From assembly GCA_009746045.1 (NCBI GenBank), contig RPFO01001618.1, positions 1 to 64,000 on the forward strand: DNA of 64,000 nt, in the 5' to 3' direction. The translations under genes were made by a program, and so were the position numbers. Source of the stretch: Mesostigma viride. Taxonomy: Eukaryota > Streptophyta > Mesostigmatophyceae > Mesostigmatales > Mesostigmataceae. Below the pieces are notes generated by a model, which did not search any database, was not told the DNA's origin, and saw only the letters and a program-made list of their open reading frames with translations. Numbering within the stretch: the stretch's first letter is position 1; every line of letters starts with the position of its first letter. This document shows positions 62,808 to 64,000 of this stretch, one piece after another.

Positions 62808-64000
62808 TATTAATTAATTAATTAATAAGCACGTCGTGACTGCGTCACGTGGGTGCTGGCCAATACAGAGTAAAGGAACCTTCAACCCTATATACACAGT
62901 GAGAAGGAGGGAGGGCGCCCTAGCTTCTCTCACTGCCGCAGGTGGGCAGGCCACAGAGCGCTCTCTCCACGGCATGGTGCCGGGGCGCAACACTGTGGGT
63001 GCAATACAACTAGTGCAATACCATAGGTAGGCTGACGCATAGCTTATGCTACAAATGTGAGGTGGGCTCAAGACGTCGGCTAATTAAGGCGCAAGCTGAT
63101 GGCCACAAGGTGCCAGAGCTAGTTGAAGGTACTATAATGCTGTGCGCTAATATCGTTTCAAGTGCTGTAATGCCTAAGCTATCCCATCATCGATTGCCCC
63201 CATCTAGACAACTAGCTGTCCAGTGCTCTATCCCGGGGAAGCCCGGGGGGGCTTCCACAGTTTCTTGTTGACATAGAGGTCCCCGCCCCGCCAGTACACT
63301 TGGGGCTTCTCGGGGTTGGTCTTGTGGCGGATGTAGTCGGGCCACTGATCGCGGCGTTGCTGCTGCTGGGCTGGCGTCAGGTCGTCGTCAAGCGACCAGG
63401 AGGTGTCCACCAGCTTCTTGCGGCGAGAGAGGAACCGAACTCGGGCTGTGATGTCGCTGAAGGTGAGGACCACTGGAGGGGGCCCAGCCTTGGCCCGTGG
63501 ATGGGGCAGGCGGTAGGCGCCCTGCAGTATCGCACCTGGCAGCTGCATGCGCGCCAAGAGCTGTTTCTTCAGCTCGTCGAGAAGAGAGTCTGGGGTCTCC
63601 TCCGGCAGCATGTCGAAGCGCCTGAGGATGACCCGGCAACGGCGACGGTCGCGGTCAGCGGCCTCGCGGCGCGTGTCTTCCAGCTCCTGGAGCTTGGTGG
63701 TGATGGCGGTCGTGGTAGAGGATGCCTGGCTCTTGAGCAGGTCCGCCCAGGAGGCGCGAGTCGAGGGGTCATCGCTAGCCCTACCAGCAGGTTGGGAGGC
63801 GATGGTGGCCGTTCGCTCGGCGATCTCGGGGACGTGCGTGGCCAGGGCGTCTACCTTGGCAGCAACTGCCTCAAGTTTCACGGTGCCTTGGCCGACTCGG
63901 CCTTCCACCTGGTTAAGGCGGGTGGTCACAGTGGCTGTGGCCTCGGAAACTTTGGTGGCAATGTGCTCTTGCGTAGCAGTAAACTGAGGCTGGAGCTTAA
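62808..64000 (-). mobile_element. ORF1-only LINE derivative with (TTAA)n tail, runs off the window
   Basis: Minus strand: ORF1 (64000 to 63228), about 235 noncoding bases, then a module starting TATTGCACCCACAGTGTTGC (near 62996) and ending in CACGTGACGCAGTCACGACG, then TTATTAATTAATTAATTA. Same layout as 10771-12035 but with the type B hairpin instead of the type A one. No reverse transcriptase between ORF1 and tail. The 5' part lies beyond 64000. Confidence 0.65.
63228..64000 (-). CDS. LINE ORF1 protein (partial, N-terminus outside the window)
   Basis: Open from the window edge to TAG 63230-63228, at least 256 codons. A coiled-coil-like N-terminal part (LNQVEGRVGQGTVKLEAVAA, KVDALATHVPEIAERTATIA), a linker, a helix TKLQELEDTRREAADRDRRR, then the RNA-binding core (CRVILRRFDMLPEETPDSLL, QGAYRLPHPRAKAGPPPVVL, TARVRFLSRRKKL) and a C-terminal domain (LTPAQQQQRRDQWPDYIRHK, VYWRGGDLYVNKKLWKPP). 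This order matches L1-type ORF1 proteins, which trimerise and act as nucleic-acid chaperones in the LINE RNP. No break seen in the visible part, unlike the copy at 11199. Confidence 0.8.
   Translation of the reverse strand, partial: KLQPQFTATQEHIATKVSEATATVTTRLNQVEGRVGQGTVKLEAVAAKVDALATHVPEIAERTATIASQPAGRASDDPSTRASWADLLKSQASSTTTAITTKLQELEDTRREAADRDRRRCRVILRRFDMLPEETPDSLLDELKKQLLARMQLPGAILQGAYRLPHPRAKAGPPPVVLTFSDITARVRFLSRRKKLVDTSWSLDDDLTPAQQQQRRDQWPDYIRHKTNPEKPQVYWRGGDLYVNKKLWKPPRASPG

Overview
The window is eukaryotic nuclear DNA: the one intact host gene has six GT-AG introns, and most of the rest is nested transposable elements and tandem repeats. The mix of elements (an RLE-type LINE with PHD and RING fingers, a chromodomain Gypsy element, a large intron-bearing DNA transposon) and the very GC-rich LINE next to AT-rich spacers suit a large, repeat-rich algal genome, perhaps a green alga. 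I cannot assign a species from the sequence alone.

Layout. 1-4433 is a 170-bp satellite: about 8 ragged copies, then 18 that read as identical. It abuts 4434-9713, a GC-rich LINE encoding PHD, RING and C2H2 fingers, a reverse transcriptase and a restriction-like endonuclease, with about three frame changes. 9.7-18.4 kb is a graveyard of retroposons ending in (TTAA)n tails. It holds an ORF1-only LINE derivative with a later insertion in it, a 1.8-kb TIR element, a 5'-truncated LINE and a second copy of that LINE's 3' end. 19.0-26.3 kb (minus strand) is the splicing-factor gene SF3A2 in seven exons. 27.9-28.5 kb is a glutathione S-transferase-like gene with one in-frame TAG.

29.1-61.9 kb is one Ty3/Gypsy (chromovirus-like) element with identical 584-bp LTRs and a CTTAT duplication. 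Besides gag-pol it has a small ORF with an RNase H1-type hybrid-binding domain before gag and an 850-codon ORF of unknown function after pol. It is a broken copy: its integrase region holds a 21.1-kb DNA transposon (36673-57794), and pol has about one further break.

The 21-kb transposon has inverted termini, a three-exon DDE-like transposase gene on the plus strand and a long multi-exon acidic/lysine-rich gene on the minus strand. Between them lies a large minisatellite. About 25 copies of a short palindrome (core CTGCAG) lie in its introns and spacers and were seen nowhere else in the window. A piggyBac-like TTAA element sits inside the transposase exon. The window ends in a second ORF1-only LINE derivative with a (TTAA)n tail.

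The order of insertion can be read from the nesting: (TTAA)n-tailed retroposon, then Gypsy element into it, then 21-kb transposon into the Gypsy element. The piggyBac-like element entered the transposon at an unknown time. Frame changes often fall in homopolymers, and the first satellite copies are ragged, so some breaks may be assembly errors rather than decay.
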